Source: Streptomyces sp. NBC_01283
GTDB lineage: Bacteria; Actinomycetota; Actinomycetes; Streptomycetales; Streptomycetaceae
Length of the DNA: 64,000 nucleotides
Reading direction: 5' to 3'
Assembly (NCBI RefSeq): GCF_041435335.1
Contig: NZ_CP108430.1
Span: 5,555,001-5,619,000 of the forward strand
Below the pieces are notes generated by a model that saw only the letters and a program-made list of their open reading frames with translations, had not been told where the DNA came from and did not search any database. This document shows, piece after piece, positions 39,154 to 47,367 of this stretch. How positions within the stretch are numbered: position 1 is the stretch's first letter; every line of letters begins with the position of its first letter. The translations under genes and the position numbers were made by a program.

Positions 39154-39321
39154 TCAGGACCGCTTCTCGCGCTTGACGAACAGCGTCGCGCCACAGGCGA
39201 GGGCGATGACACCGGTGCCCACGCTGACGAGGGCCTGCCGTGTGTCGTCCTCGATGACGAAGCTGGACGAGACGTTGACGAGGAGAGCGACGGCGAGACC
39301 GAGCCAGAGAAAGATCTTCAT
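39154..39321 (-). CDS. Small two-segment membrane protein (55 residues)
   Basis: The short gene encodes a start KIFLWLGLAVALLVN, a middle SSSFVIEDDTRQALVSVG, and an end VIALACGATLFVKREKRS. That gives two hydrophobic segments (about residues 3-20 and 32-48) and a basic C-terminal tail, so it is probably an integral membrane protein with both ends in the cytoplasm. ATG 39321, TGA at 39154. It lies 31 nt upstream of the galE stop in the reverse direction (that is, after galE on the minus strand) and may be co-transcribed with galE. It is not a recognised family. Confidence 0.65.
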   Translation of the reverse strand: MKIFLWLGLAVALLVNVSSSFVIEDDTRQALVSVGTGVIALACGATLFVKREKRS

Positions 39322-39352
39322 AGGGCAAGTGTGCGGGACCGGTTCCTGCTGC

Positions 39353-40336
39353 CTACTTCCGGCCCGCCCCCGGATGCAGCCGCACCCACCCCGCCCACGC
39401 CGATGCCACCATCTCGCGCACGTCCCGCTTGGCCGACCAGCCGAGCTCCGTGGCGATGCGGTCCGCCGATGCCACCACCCGGGCCGGGTCGCCGGGGCGC
39501 CGGGGTGCCACGGTGGGCGGGAGGTCGTACCCCGTGACCTCGTTGATCAGGGTGGCCATCTCCAGGACCGAGACGCCCTCGCCGCGGCCGATGTTGAGGG
39601 TCAGGTCGGTGCCGCCGGGCGCGGCGGCCAGCCTGCGGGCCGTCGCCACATGGGCCTCCGCGATGTCCACCACGTGGATGTAGTCGCGTACGCACGTGCC
39701 GTCCGGCGTCGGGTAGTCCGCGCCGAAGACGCGCGGCGCCTCGTCGGCCGTGAGCTTCTCGAAGACCATCGGGACCAGGTTGAAGACGCCCGTGTCGGCC
39801 AGCGCGGGGCTCGCGGCGCCCGCCACGTTGAAGTACCGCAGCGACGCCGTCGACAGGCCGTGCGCGCGGCCCGTCGCGCGGACCAGCCACTCGCCCGCCA
39901 GCTTCGTCTCGCCGTACGGGCTCATCGGGAGGCAGGGGGTCTCCTCCGTCACCAGGTCCACGTCGGGCATGCCGTACACGGCCGCCGACGAGGAGAAGAC
40001 GAAGGACGCGACACCGGCTTCCGTCACCGCCGACAGCAGGACCCGCAGCCCCTCCACGTTCTCGTGGTAGTAGTGCAGCGGCAGCTCCACCGACTCGCCC
40101 ACCTGCTTCTTGCCCGCCAGGTGCACGACACCGGTGACGGCGTGTTCCGTCAGCGTGCGGGACAGCAGCTCCGCGTCCAGCGTCGACCCGGTCACCAGCG
40201 GTACGCCCTGGGGGACGCGCTCGGCGAGGCCCGTGGACAGGTCGTCGTAGACCACCGTCCGCTCGCCCGCCTCCGTCATGGCGCGGACCACGTGTGCCCC
40301 GATGTATCCGGCGCCGCCGGTGATCAGCCAGGTCAT
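39353..40336 (-). CDS. galE: UDP-glucose 4-epimerase
   Basis: The 327-residue SDR-type epimerase interconverts UDP-glucose and UDP-galactose (or the N-acetyl forms). It has the NAD-binding TGGAGYIGAH (residues 6-15), SSSAAVYG with the catalytic Ser, YGETK with catalytic Tyr and Lys (about 143-147), and RYFNVAGA. Located among glycosyltransferases, it probably supplies UDP-Gal or UDP-GalNAc for the surface polymer. GGGAAGG lies 11 nt before the ATG. Confidence 0.93.
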   Translation of the reverse strand: MTWLITGGAGYIGAHVVRAMTEAGERTVVYDDLSTGLAERVPQGVPLVTGSTLDAELLSRTLTEHAVTGVVHLAGKKQVGESVELPLHYYHENVEGLRVLLSAVTEAGVASFVFSSSAAVYGMPDVDLVTEETPCLPMSPYGETKLAGEWLVRATGRAHGLSTASLRYFNVAGAASPALADTGVFNLVPMVFEKLTADEAPRVFGADYPTPDGTCVRDYIHVVDIAEAHVATARRLAAAPGGTDLTLNIGRGEGVSVLEMATLINEVTGYDLPPTVAPRRPGDPARVVASADRIATELGWSAKRDVREMVASAWAGWVRLHPGAGRK

Positions 40337-40392
40337 CGTCAGTGTGCCTTCCCTGTTCTTCGTTCTTCCCCGCGGTGACGCCGGTCGGCGTC

Positions 40393-40416
40393 CGGACGTG
40401 CAGTTCGGACGTGCAG
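40393..40416 (-). repeat. Tandem 11-bp repeat upstream of galE
   Basis: CGGACGTGCAG occurs twice, separated by TT (13-bp period), 57-80 nt upstream of the galE start. It could be an operator or a chance duplication. Confidence 0.5.
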
Positions 40417-40444
40417 TGTCGCAGAGCTCCGCGTACGGCCCGCG

Positions 40445-42082
40445 TCAGTGCCCGCCGCCGCCCACCCACCGCGCCAGGCGCCTGCGCACCACCCCGAACA
40501 CACCCCGCAGCCCCGGCGCGAGCCGCACCGCCAGGTTCCCCGCCTGCGTCTTGTACGGCTGGGCCAGCAGCAGCCCCCGGCGCGACGGCAGCGCCGTGCG
40601 CCGCAGCAGACCCGGGCCCGCCACCGCCCGCGCCGTCGTCTCGCGCGCCGTCCCGTCACCGAAGTGCAGGCGCAGCCGCAGATCCCATACGCCGCCGCCG
40701 AGCGAGCCCAGGTCGAGGACGACCTCGGTCAGCCAGGTCGCGCCGTCAGCGGGGCCGAACGCCGCCGTGCGGCGCAGCACCGGGCCCTCGCCGCTCCTGG
40801 GCACGAGCTCCACGTCGACCGTCGTCGGACCCGCGTCCGCCACCCGCCCGTACAGCTCGTGCAGCCGCAGCGTGAGGCGGCTGCCGCCCGCGCGCGGTCG
40901 CAGCTCCGCGTCCACCGCCAGCGGGAGGAGGCGGATGGGGCGGACGAGGAGGTGTTCCAGGGTCACCTGGGGGAGGTCCTCGGACCAGACGGGAGTGGTG
41001 CCGTCCGCCGCGAGCGCGTACGGGGGTGAGAGGCGGGCGGGGCGGGCCGCCACCTCCTGGAGGCGGGTCAGGTCGCGCGGCTCGGGGGACGCGAGGATCA
41101 CGCGGGCGATGATCCGGCCCGGCGCGGGCGCCGCGTCCAGGTCGGCCGTGTCGAAGGCCGCGAGGTACGCGCGCGTGGCCGTCCACCACTCCTGCCGGTA
41201 CTCCGGGCTCCTGGTGGTGAGCTCGCGTGTGTACATCCGCAGGCTGTGGTCGATGAACTTGGCCCGCGCGGCCCGTGCGAGCCGCTTGCCCGCGTCGCCC
41301 GACGCGCTCCTCGCCTCCCGGAGGATGTCGACCGACTGGCGGTGGGCCTCAAGGCGGGCCTGCCAGTTGGCGATGCCCGAGCGGTCCAGGGAGATCGACA
41401 GCTTGGCCGCCGTGCGGCGCACGTTCCACACGTAGACGGGGTCCGTGATCAGCGCGATGCGCGGGCCGGCCGCCAGGACGCGGGCCGTGAAGACGAAGTC
41501 CTCGTACGTGAAGGCGCCCTCGGGGAAGCGCAGGCCGTGCCGGCGCAGGAAGTCGGTGCGGTAGAGCTTGTTGACGCAGAGGGTGTCGTGGACCAGGCGG
41601 GTGCGCAGCTCGGGGCGGGCGATGAGGCGGGGCTTCGTGTAGAGCATGGGCTGCCAGGCCGTCTCGCGTCCGGAGGGCAGTTCGCGGCGCACGCAGCGGC
41701 CGGTGACCACCTCGGCGTCGTGCCGCGCGGCGGCCTTGAGCAGGGCGTCCACCGCGCCCGGCGGCAGGATGTCGTCGCTGTCGAGGAACATCACGTACGC
41801 GGACGTCGTGGCCTCGATCCCGTCGTTGCGGGGAGTGCCGCAGCCGCCGCTGTTGGTGGCGCGGCGGATGGGTTTGACGCGCGGGTCCTCCTGGGCGAGC
41901 GCCGCGAGCAGCTCGCCGCTGCCGTCCGTCGAGCAGTCGTCGACGGCGATCACCTCGCGGACGGCCGGTCCCTGGGCGAGCGCCGAGCGCACCGCGTCCG
42001 TGACGTGCGCGGAGTCGTTGTAGCCGATCACGACGACGCAGACCTGGGGCGACGGGGGCGAGAGAGACAGAGAGGGATCCAC
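40445..42082 (-). CDS. GT2 glycosyltransferase with C-terminal beta-rich domain, no glycerophosphotransferase
   Basis: The 545-residue protein has an intact GT2 domain (about residues 12-245; VIAVDDCSTDGS and VMFLDSDD) very similar in layout to the N-termini of the neighbouring fusion proteins. It then has the same helical segment and beta-rich domain (WDLRLRLHFGDG) and stops, without the TagF-like module. It could supply a single glycosyl transfer. The GTG start at 42082 has no Shine-Dalgarno but sits 7 nt after a TAAAAT -10 candidate, as expected for a leaderless message. The next gene downstream is galE (108-nt gap). Confidence 0.82.
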   Translation of the reverse strand: MDPSLSLSPPSPQVCVVVIGYNDSAHVTDAVRSALAQGPAVREVIAVDDCSTDGSGELLAALAQEDPRVKPIRRATNSGGCGTPRNDGIEATTSAYVMFLDSDDILPPGAVDALLKAAARHDAEVVTGRCVRRELPSGRETAWQPMLYTKPRLIARPELRTRLVHDTLCVNKLYRTDFLRRHGLRFPEGAFTYEDFVFTARVLAAGPRIALITDPVYVWNVRRTAAKLSISLDRSGIANWQARLEAHRQSVDILREARSASGDAGKRLARAARAKFIDHSLRMYTRELTTRSPEYRQEWWTATRAYLAAFDTADLDAAPAPGRIIARVILASPEPRDLTRLQEVAARPARLSPPYALAADGTTPVWSEDLPQVTLEHLLVRPIRLLPLAVDAELRPRAGGSRLTLRLHELYGRVADAGPTTVDVELVPRSGEGPVLRRTAAFGPADGATWLTEVVLDLGSLGGGVWDLRLRLHFGDGTARETTARAVAGPGLLRRTALPSRRGLLLAQPYKTQAGNLAVRLAPGLRGVFGVVRRRLARWVGGGGH

Positions 42083-42089
42083 GGGGGAA

Positions 42090-42119
42090 ATTTTAGAGGT
42101 TGCTGGTAATTATCCGATT
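42090..42119 (-). promoter_or_regulatory. Candidate AT-rich leaderless promoter of the GT2 gene
   Basis: On the minus strand, AATCGG (42119-42114), an 18-nt spacer starting ATAATTA, and TAAAAT (42095-42090) are followed 7 nt later by the GTG start. The AATCGG hexamer overlaps the stop codon of the preceding gene. Same -35-like hexamer and ATAATTA as at 32479-32507. Confidence 0.5.
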
Positions 42120-43725
42120 AGGGGGTCTTCGACCGGTTCGTGTTGTGATCTCCGTCGCCCGGACTCGTGTGCCCGCTGCTCCGGCTCGTATGCCCGCCGC
42201 TCACCCGCGCGAGCACCTCGCCCGTCCGCGGCCCCCACGCCACCACGACCGCCTCGGCGGGCACCTTCTGGTCGGGCGAGAGCAGCAGCCAGCGCACGTC
42301 GTAGCGGCGGACGATCCGCTTGCGCTCCGCGCGGGTCGATTCGGGGGAGAGGTAGTCGCGCACCTCCTGGAGGCGGTGGTTGCGGGTGTCCTCGGCGAGC
42401 GAGGCGTCCGGCCAGGCGGGGGCGACGAGATTGACGCCGTACGCCGGGACGGAGCGCGTGGGGTAGTAGCCGTTGGTCAGGACGACATCGCCCTTGCGCA
42501 TCTGACTCACCGCCCAGCCGTAGCCCGGCCAGCGCGGCGGCTGGTCGAAGCCCACCGGGTCCAGCGCGCGCGGCACGACCGCGCCCGCCTGGAGCGTGAA
42601 GAAGCCGATGGCCGCCCCGGTGGCCGCGACGCCGCCCAGGGCCATCCGCCACCGGCGCCAGGGACGGGGCGCGGCCAGCTCGATCGCGAGGGCGAACTGG
42701 AGCGGGACCAGCGTCAGGCCCAGGATGCGGCCGTAGGTGTAGTGGCCGCTCAGCCAGCCGTACGCCACGACCGCGCAGTCCAGGGCGAACATCAGGACCA
42801 GCGGGTCGCGCCGGTTCTTGCGGAACCTCAGGGCGAGCGCGGGCAGGCCGATCAGCGCGAGCCAGAACCGCTGCGGCATCTCGGTGTAGAGCTGCCGGTG
42901 GATCCAGTCGACGCTCTCGTCGCCGACGAGCGAGAAGACGGAGTAGTAGGGCCAGCTCGCCGCGACCGCCGCCGCCGTCACGGCGGTCGCCGCCCACTTC
43001 CACAGCCCCGCGAAGGGGCGCCGGGACGAGGCAGCGAACGCCACCACCCCGATCACCGCCGCCACCGACGAGATCGGGTGGACGAGCAGGATCACCCCGC
43101 ACAGCGCACCGAGACCCACGTGCGCCCAGCCGCTCCGGGGCGATGCCGCGAGGTGACCCGCCAGGCTCCACGCCCAGAACGCCAGGCCGATCGCGAACGT
43201 CGACGGATAGGCGAGGTTCCCCGTCATCGACATCAGCCCGAGATAGCCGCTCCACCACGCCATCCGGGTGCCCCAGAGCACCACCATCGCGAACAGGGCG
43301 AGTACGGGCGCCCATTGACGAGGTGTCAGTACCTTCACGAACCGGCCGAGCCCCGTGAGCAGCACCAGCAGGTTCAGCGGCCCCGCCAGCTTCACGACCT
43401 CCCAGCCCGCGAGCCCCGTCACGCGCGCGAAGACGCCCTGCGCCACCGCGTACGGCGAGTAGTACGGGCTGCCCGCGCCCGGCAGGTCCGCCATCGGGTG
43501 GCGCGGGTGCAGCAGGTCGGACTTCAGCCGCTCGATCACCGCCGCGTGCTGCCCGAAGTCGCAGCACATCGGCACCCGCCAGAAGGCGAGCGACATGACG
43601 ATCCAGAAAAGACCGCCGAACACGACGTACGGGCTCGGCCGCCACCGCCTGCGCCGGTGCAGCGCCGTCGAGCCGTGGACCTGGCGGCGGCTGACGAGGG
43701 CGGCGCCCCGTGTGGCCATCGTCAT
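42118..43725 (-). CDS. Polytopic membrane protein, GT-C-like
   Basis: The 535-residue protein has ~10 membrane segments, with a first large loop carrying VPMCCDFGQHAAVIERLKSD (acidic residue then His after TM1) and a hydrophilic C-terminal domain (about residues 400-535). This resembles GT-C fold glycosyltransferases that use polyprenyl-phosphate sugars outside the membrane, but no family name is certain. ATG 43725 overlaps the stop of the upstream 1160-residue fusion gene (ATGA), so both are translated together. The polymer made inside may thus be further glycosylated outside. Confidence 0.7.
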   Translation of the reverse strand: MTMATRGAALVSRRQVHGSTALHRRRRWRPSPYVVFGGLFWIVMSLAFWRVPMCCDFGQHAAVIERLKSDLLHPRHPMADLPGAGSPYYSPYAVAQGVFARVTGLAGWEVVKLAGPLNLLVLLTGLGRFVKVLTPRQWAPVLALFAMVVLWGTRMAWWSGYLGLMSMTGNLAYPSTFAIGLAFWAWSLAGHLAASPRSGWAHVGLGALCGVILLVHPISSVAAVIGVVAFAASSRRPFAGLWKWAATAVTAAAVAASWPYYSVFSLVGDESVDWIHRQLYTEMPQRFWLALIGLPALALRFRKNRRDPLVLMFALDCAVVAYGWLSGHYTYGRILGLTLVPLQFALAIELAAPRPWRRWRMALGGVAATGAAIGFFTLQAGAVVPRALDPVGFDQPPRWPGYGWAVSQMRKGDVVLTNGYYPTRSVPAYGVNLVAPAWPDASLAEDTRNHRLQEVRDYLSPESTRAERKRIVRRYDVRWLLLSPDQKVPAEAVVVAWGPRTGEVLARVSGGHTSRSSGHTSPGDGDHNTNRSKTP

Positions 43726-46700
43726 CGCATGAGCCTCTCCGCGACCCGGGCCGATGCCCGGCCGTCGTCCAGGTCGCAGTAGGCCTCGCGGAACGCCGCG
43801 TACGCCTCCGCGTGCCGGGCCGTGAGGGAGTCCAGGTCGCGCAGCGCCTCGACGACCTCGCCGGTGGAGGCGAGCAGCGGCCCCGGGGCGCTGGTCTCGA
43901 AGTCGAGGTAGAAGCCGCGGACCGTGTCGCGGTAGTGCTCCAGGTCGTAGGCGTGGAAGAGCATCGGGCGCCCGGTGTGCGCGAAGTCGAACATCAGGGA
44001 CGAGTAGTCCGTCACCAGCACGTCCGAGACCAGCAGGAGTTCGGCCGTGCGGGGGTGCGAGGACACGTCGCGCACGAAGGGTGCGTGCGCGCCGGGCAGG
44101 CGGCCCGCCGTCAGCGGGTGCTTGCGGACGAGCAGGACGTGGTCGTCGCCGAGCACGTCCTGTGCCGCGGCGAAGTCGAGCGCGGGTTCGTAACGGAAGC
44201 GGCCGGGGGAGTAGGCGAGGTGGTCGCGGTAGGTCGGCGCATACAGGACGATCCGCTTGTCCGGGGTGATGCCCAGCTCGCGGCGCACGCGTTCGGCGAC
44301 CTTGTCGCGGTCGTCGGAGAAGAAGACGTCGTTGCGGGGCGAGCCCGCCTCCATGACCTCGCCCTCGTAGGCGAGCGCGCGCCCCAGATGCGGGGTCGAG
44401 AAGCGGTTCGGAGACACCAGCACGTCCCACTGGCGCGAGAGCCTGGGCAGGACGTCGAGGTGGCCGTGGTCGGCGTAGAGCGTGTCGGTGAGGTCGGTGC
44501 CGATGCGCTTGAGCGGCGCCCCGTTCCAGGTCTGTACGACGGTCTGGCCGTCCCGCCGCTCGAAGAAGTCGGGCAGATGGCCCGCGGTGACGATGCGCCG
44601 GCAGCGGGCGAGCGCCTCGTACCAGGCCGTGCTGTGCTCCTCCACGCCCTTCGCCCCGACGGGCACCCGTGTCTGCTGGTCCCGCGTCACCCACAGGTGC
44701 TCGACCTCGGCGCCGCGCCGCATCAGCTCCTCGTGGACCGCGCGCGGGGAGTCCCCGTCGAAGTAGAGCACCGCGTCCCGCAGGGGCTGGGTGCGCCGGT
44801 GCGGATAGTGCGCGGTGCGCAGCCGGTGCTGCCGGTAGGCGCCCCGCTCGCCGCGCGTGAGGACGGATCCGGCTTCGAGCAGCAGCCGGTCGCCGAACCG
44901 CCGGTCGACGGTGAACTCCCGCCCGTCCACGGTCTGATGGAGCGGAAGCCCGGCGGAGACGGAGGTGAGCAGCCTTACGGGCATGCCGTCCTGCGAAGCG
45001 CCGTGGGCGGTGCTGCCGCCCCCCGCCTCCCGCAGGAACGCGTACCAGCGTCCCTCCCGGAGGGTTCCGCCGCCGGGCGTCACCACTCCTCGGAAGCGCC
45101 CGGCGGAACGTTCCACCGGCACCGTCACTTCCTCGTCCCTGCCGCTGTGCCGGAGCACCAGTTCCGCCGCGTCCCAGCTCGCGTCGGACACCGTGCCCTC
45201 GACGGTCAGCGTGCCGTCCGTGCTCCACGCCACCCGGTCGGCGATCGGCTGCCGGGTGAGCTCGATGACGAGCTGGCCCTGGTCGTTCGCCGAGGCGCAC
45301 AGCTCGCGTCCCTCCGCGCGGGAGGCGTAGCGGCCCGGGGGCAGGTCGAGGGCCGCCGCCAGGGACTTGAGCCTGCCGTCGGGCAGGACCAGGTTGGCCT
45401 GCCAGCGGTCGCCGTGCGGGGGCTCGACCTCCTTGGGGGCCAGGTGCGGGGTCGGCGCGACGTCCTCCAGGTCCGCGAGGCGCACGCGTACGTCGAAGCG
45501 GTCGTCGCCGGGCAGGGCGACGGGGTAGTCGAACTCCGCCGACGAGTGCTTGTGCGTCAGGCGCAGGGCCGTCGGGCGCAGGTGGCTCGGCAGATGGCCG
45601 CTCAGGACCATCTCGCCGCCGTCCCGGTGATGGGCGTCGACCCGCGCCACGTATTCCTGGATCTTCAGCACGAGGCGGCCCTTGCTGAAGCCGAGGACCA
45701 GGCGGAGCCCGTCGCCCAGTTCGCGTACGACGGACTGCGCGGCCGATCCGTCCAGGGGGCGCACCGCGGCCCGTCGCACCGAGCCGTGGCCCGCGACGAC
45801 CACGCCGAGCAGCCAGTTGCCGGGACGCCACCGGCCGCCCGTCTTGAGCTGCTCGGGGTCGACGGTCAGCTCGAACCCGGAGAGGTCGTAGCAGTGCAGC
45901 TGCTGCCGGGAGTTCTCGGTGGCCTGCGGGGCGGCCACCGTGCGGGTGGCGATCTTCCTGAACTGGGCCCTGCTGTGGGCCGACTTGAGGACGGCGGTCT
46001 TGAGGGAGTGCCCGGGGCGCGTCGCCTCCAGGTTGCGGACGTACGCGTAGCCGCTGATCCGCAGCAGCCCGTCGGCGCTCCAACTCGCCTCCCGGACACG
46101 GGCGATGACCGGCAGTTCGCCGCGCCGGAGCCGGGCGAGCTCCTGCGGCACCCGGATGTGGCTGCCCGAGCTCCTCGGATACGCGGCGCTGCGCCGGACC
46201 ACCCCGCGCACCTGGAAGACGCTCTTGTTGTTGCGCTGTTCGAAGGTGAGCAGGTCGATCAGGTCGGCGGTGCGCCCCTCGCGCACGAGATGCCATTTCA
46301 CGCGCAGGGACACCGGGAGCCCGGCGATCACCTCGGGATCCGCGCGGCGCAGGAACGCGGCGGCACCCTTCACGAAGGCGGCGCGGTACTCGGGCCCGCC
46401 CATCGGCAGGCCCTCCAGGAAGTACACGAAGTCGTCGCGCAGGCAGGAGGTGTCGTACGTCTTGCGCATCTCGGGGTCGTGCTCGGCGAGGAACGCGCTG
46501 ACGTGCGCGCACGCCGCGATCCGGTCGCGTACGCCCTTGACGTCCGTGCGCCGCCGGGTGATCGAGCCCTCGCGCACCCGCCAGTAGTAGACGTGGTCGC
46601 TGAGCACGTCCACGGAGCCCGCGAGGAAGTGCGCGGGGATCATGACGGGCGTGTCCTCGTAGAGCTTGCCCTCGGGGAAGGTGAAGCCGTGCCGGTCCCA

Positions 46701-47204
46701 GAAGGCGCGGCGGAAGACCTTGTTCCAGGCGACGCGGTCGGCGAGGAGCTCCAGGTCACGGCTGATGTGCGTGCGCGAGCGCGGTTCGGTGAGCCATTTG
46801 TACTGCCAGGCCTGCCGGCGTCCGCGCTCGTTCAGGCGCCAGACGTTGCCGCTGGCGAAATCGGACCCGGTCGAGTCCAGGCTCTCGGTCATCCGGGCGT
46901 ACGCGTCGTGCGGCACGACGTCGTCGCTGTCGACGAACGTCAGGTATTCGGCGGTCGGGGTCGCGTGCCGCACCCCGGTGTTGCGGGCGGCGCTCAGGCC
47001 CGCGTTCGGCTGGCGCACATAGACGAACCGTGGATCCTTCGCCGCGAACTCACGTGCGATGCGCGGGCTGCCGTCCGTCGAGCCGTCGTCGACGAGCACG
47101 GCCTCCAGGTCGGCCATGGTCTGCCCGGCGATCGACTCCAGGCACTCCTCCAGAAACTCTTCGACGTTGTAGATGGGCACGACGACGCTGAGACGGGGCT
47201 GCAC
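43722..47204 (-). CDS. GT2 glycosyltransferase fused to a TagF-like domain with an altered active site
   Basis: This 1160-residue fusion is a close paralog of the 1164-residue protein at 58814. The GT2 domain (about residues 5-240) is intact: VLVDDGSTDGS and FVDSDD. A long beta-rich middle (240-790) leads to the glycerophosphotransferase-like domain (about 790-1150), with VLYAPTYRDH, LLVRKHPL (His1029), VTDYSSLMFDF and GRPMLFHAYDLEHYRDT. At residue 894 the motif reads QTWNGAPLKRIG, with Asn where paralogs have His, and GYPRND is GSPRND. Two conserved His residues are essential in TagF-like enzymes, so this domain may be inactive or changed in function. GTG start at 47204 with AAAGG upstream; promoter candidate at 47260-47289. 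Confidence 0.88.
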   Translation of the reverse strand: MQPRLSVVVPIYNVEEFLEECLESIAGQTMADLEAVLVDDGSTDGSPRIAREFAAKDPRFVYVRQPNAGLSAARNTGVRHATPTAEYLTFVDSDDVVPHDAYARMTESLDSTGSDFASGNVWRLNERGRRQAWQYKWLTEPRSRTHISRDLELLADRVAWNKVFRRAFWDRHGFTFPEGKLYEDTPVMIPAHFLAGSVDVLSDHVYYWRVREGSITRRRTDVKGVRDRIAACAHVSAFLAEHDPEMRKTYDTSCLRDDFVYFLEGLPMGGPEYRAAFVKGAAAFLRRADPEVIAGLPVSLRVKWHLVREGRTADLIDLLTFEQRNNKSVFQVRGVVRRSAAYPRSSGSHIRVPQELARLRRGELPVIARVREASWSADGLLRISGYAYVRNLEATRPGHSLKTAVLKSAHSRAQFRKIATRTVAAPQATENSRQQLHCYDLSGFELTVDPEQLKTGGRWRPGNWLLGVVVAGHGSVRRAAVRPLDGSAAQSVVRELGDGLRLVLGFSKGRLVLKIQEYVARVDAHHRDGGEMVLSGHLPSHLRPTALRLTHKHSSAEFDYPVALPGDDRFDVRVRLADLEDVAPTPHLAPKEVEPPHGDRWQANLVLPDGRLKSLAAALDLPPGRYASRAEGRELCASANDQGQLVIELTRQPIADRVAWSTDGTLTVEGTVSDASWDAAELVLRHSGRDEEVTVPVERSAGRFRGVVTPGGGTLREGRWYAFLREAGGGSTAHGASQDGMPVRLLTSVSAGLPLHQTVDGREFTVDRRFGDRLLLEAGSVLTRGERGAYRQHRLRTAHYPHRRTQPLRDAVLYFDGDSPRAVHEELMRRGAEVEHLWVTRDQQTRVPVGAKGVEEHSTAWYEALARCRRIVTAGHLPDFFERRDGQTVVQTWNGAPLKRIGTDLTDTLYADHGHLDVLPRLSRQWDVLVSPNRFSTPHLGRALAYEGEVMEAGSPRNDVFFSDDRDKVAERVRRELGITPDKRIVLYAPTYRDHLAYSPGRFRYEPALDFAAAQDVLGDDHVLLVRKHPLTAGRLPGAHAPFVRDVSSHPRTAELLLVSDVLVTDYSSLMFDFAHTGRPMLFHAYDLEHYRDTVRGFYLDFETSAPGPLLASTGEVVEALRDLDSLTARHAEAYAAFREAYCDLDDGRASARVAERLMR

Positions 47205-47231
47205 GAAGACCGGCCTTTCGTACGCTCCCAG

Positions 47232-47254
47232 TCATGGGAGTAATCATGGGAGTA
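47232..47254 (-). repeat. Tandem 11-bp repeat in the fusion gene leader
   Basis: TACTCCCATGA (minus strand) is repeated exactly with one base between copies. The copy nearest the gene can also pair as CTCCCA-TGAC-TGGGAG. If transcription starts near 47253, these repeats are in the first ~20 nt of the transcript. They could be an operator or an RNA control element. Confidence 0.6.
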
Positions 47255-47259
47255 CGGGC

Positions 47260-47289
47260 GTATTAATCCCTTTTGCCCGTTCCGGTCAA
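47260..47289 (-). promoter_or_regulatory. Candidate promoter of the 1160-residue fusion gene
   Basis: On the minus strand TTGACC (47289-47284) and TAATAC (47265-47260), separated by 18 nt, closely fit the main-sigma consensus. The region is markedly AT-rich for this genome. On the plus strand a weaker pair, TTCGAC (47330-47335) and TACCGT (47354-47359), would start a near-leaderless message at the ATG 47368. Confidence 0.55.
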
Positions 47290-47367
47290 TTTCTTTGCCT
47301 TGCTTCATCCCAATGAGTGATGCGCGGTCTTCGACAGGGCGTGTCCAGCTGGCTACCGTCGGTGTCC

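Noticed and set aside
43710..47243. A 1177-residue plus-strand open frame
   Set aside because: Exact complement of the 1160-residue fusion gene, whose GT2 and TagF-like motifs settle the coding strand.
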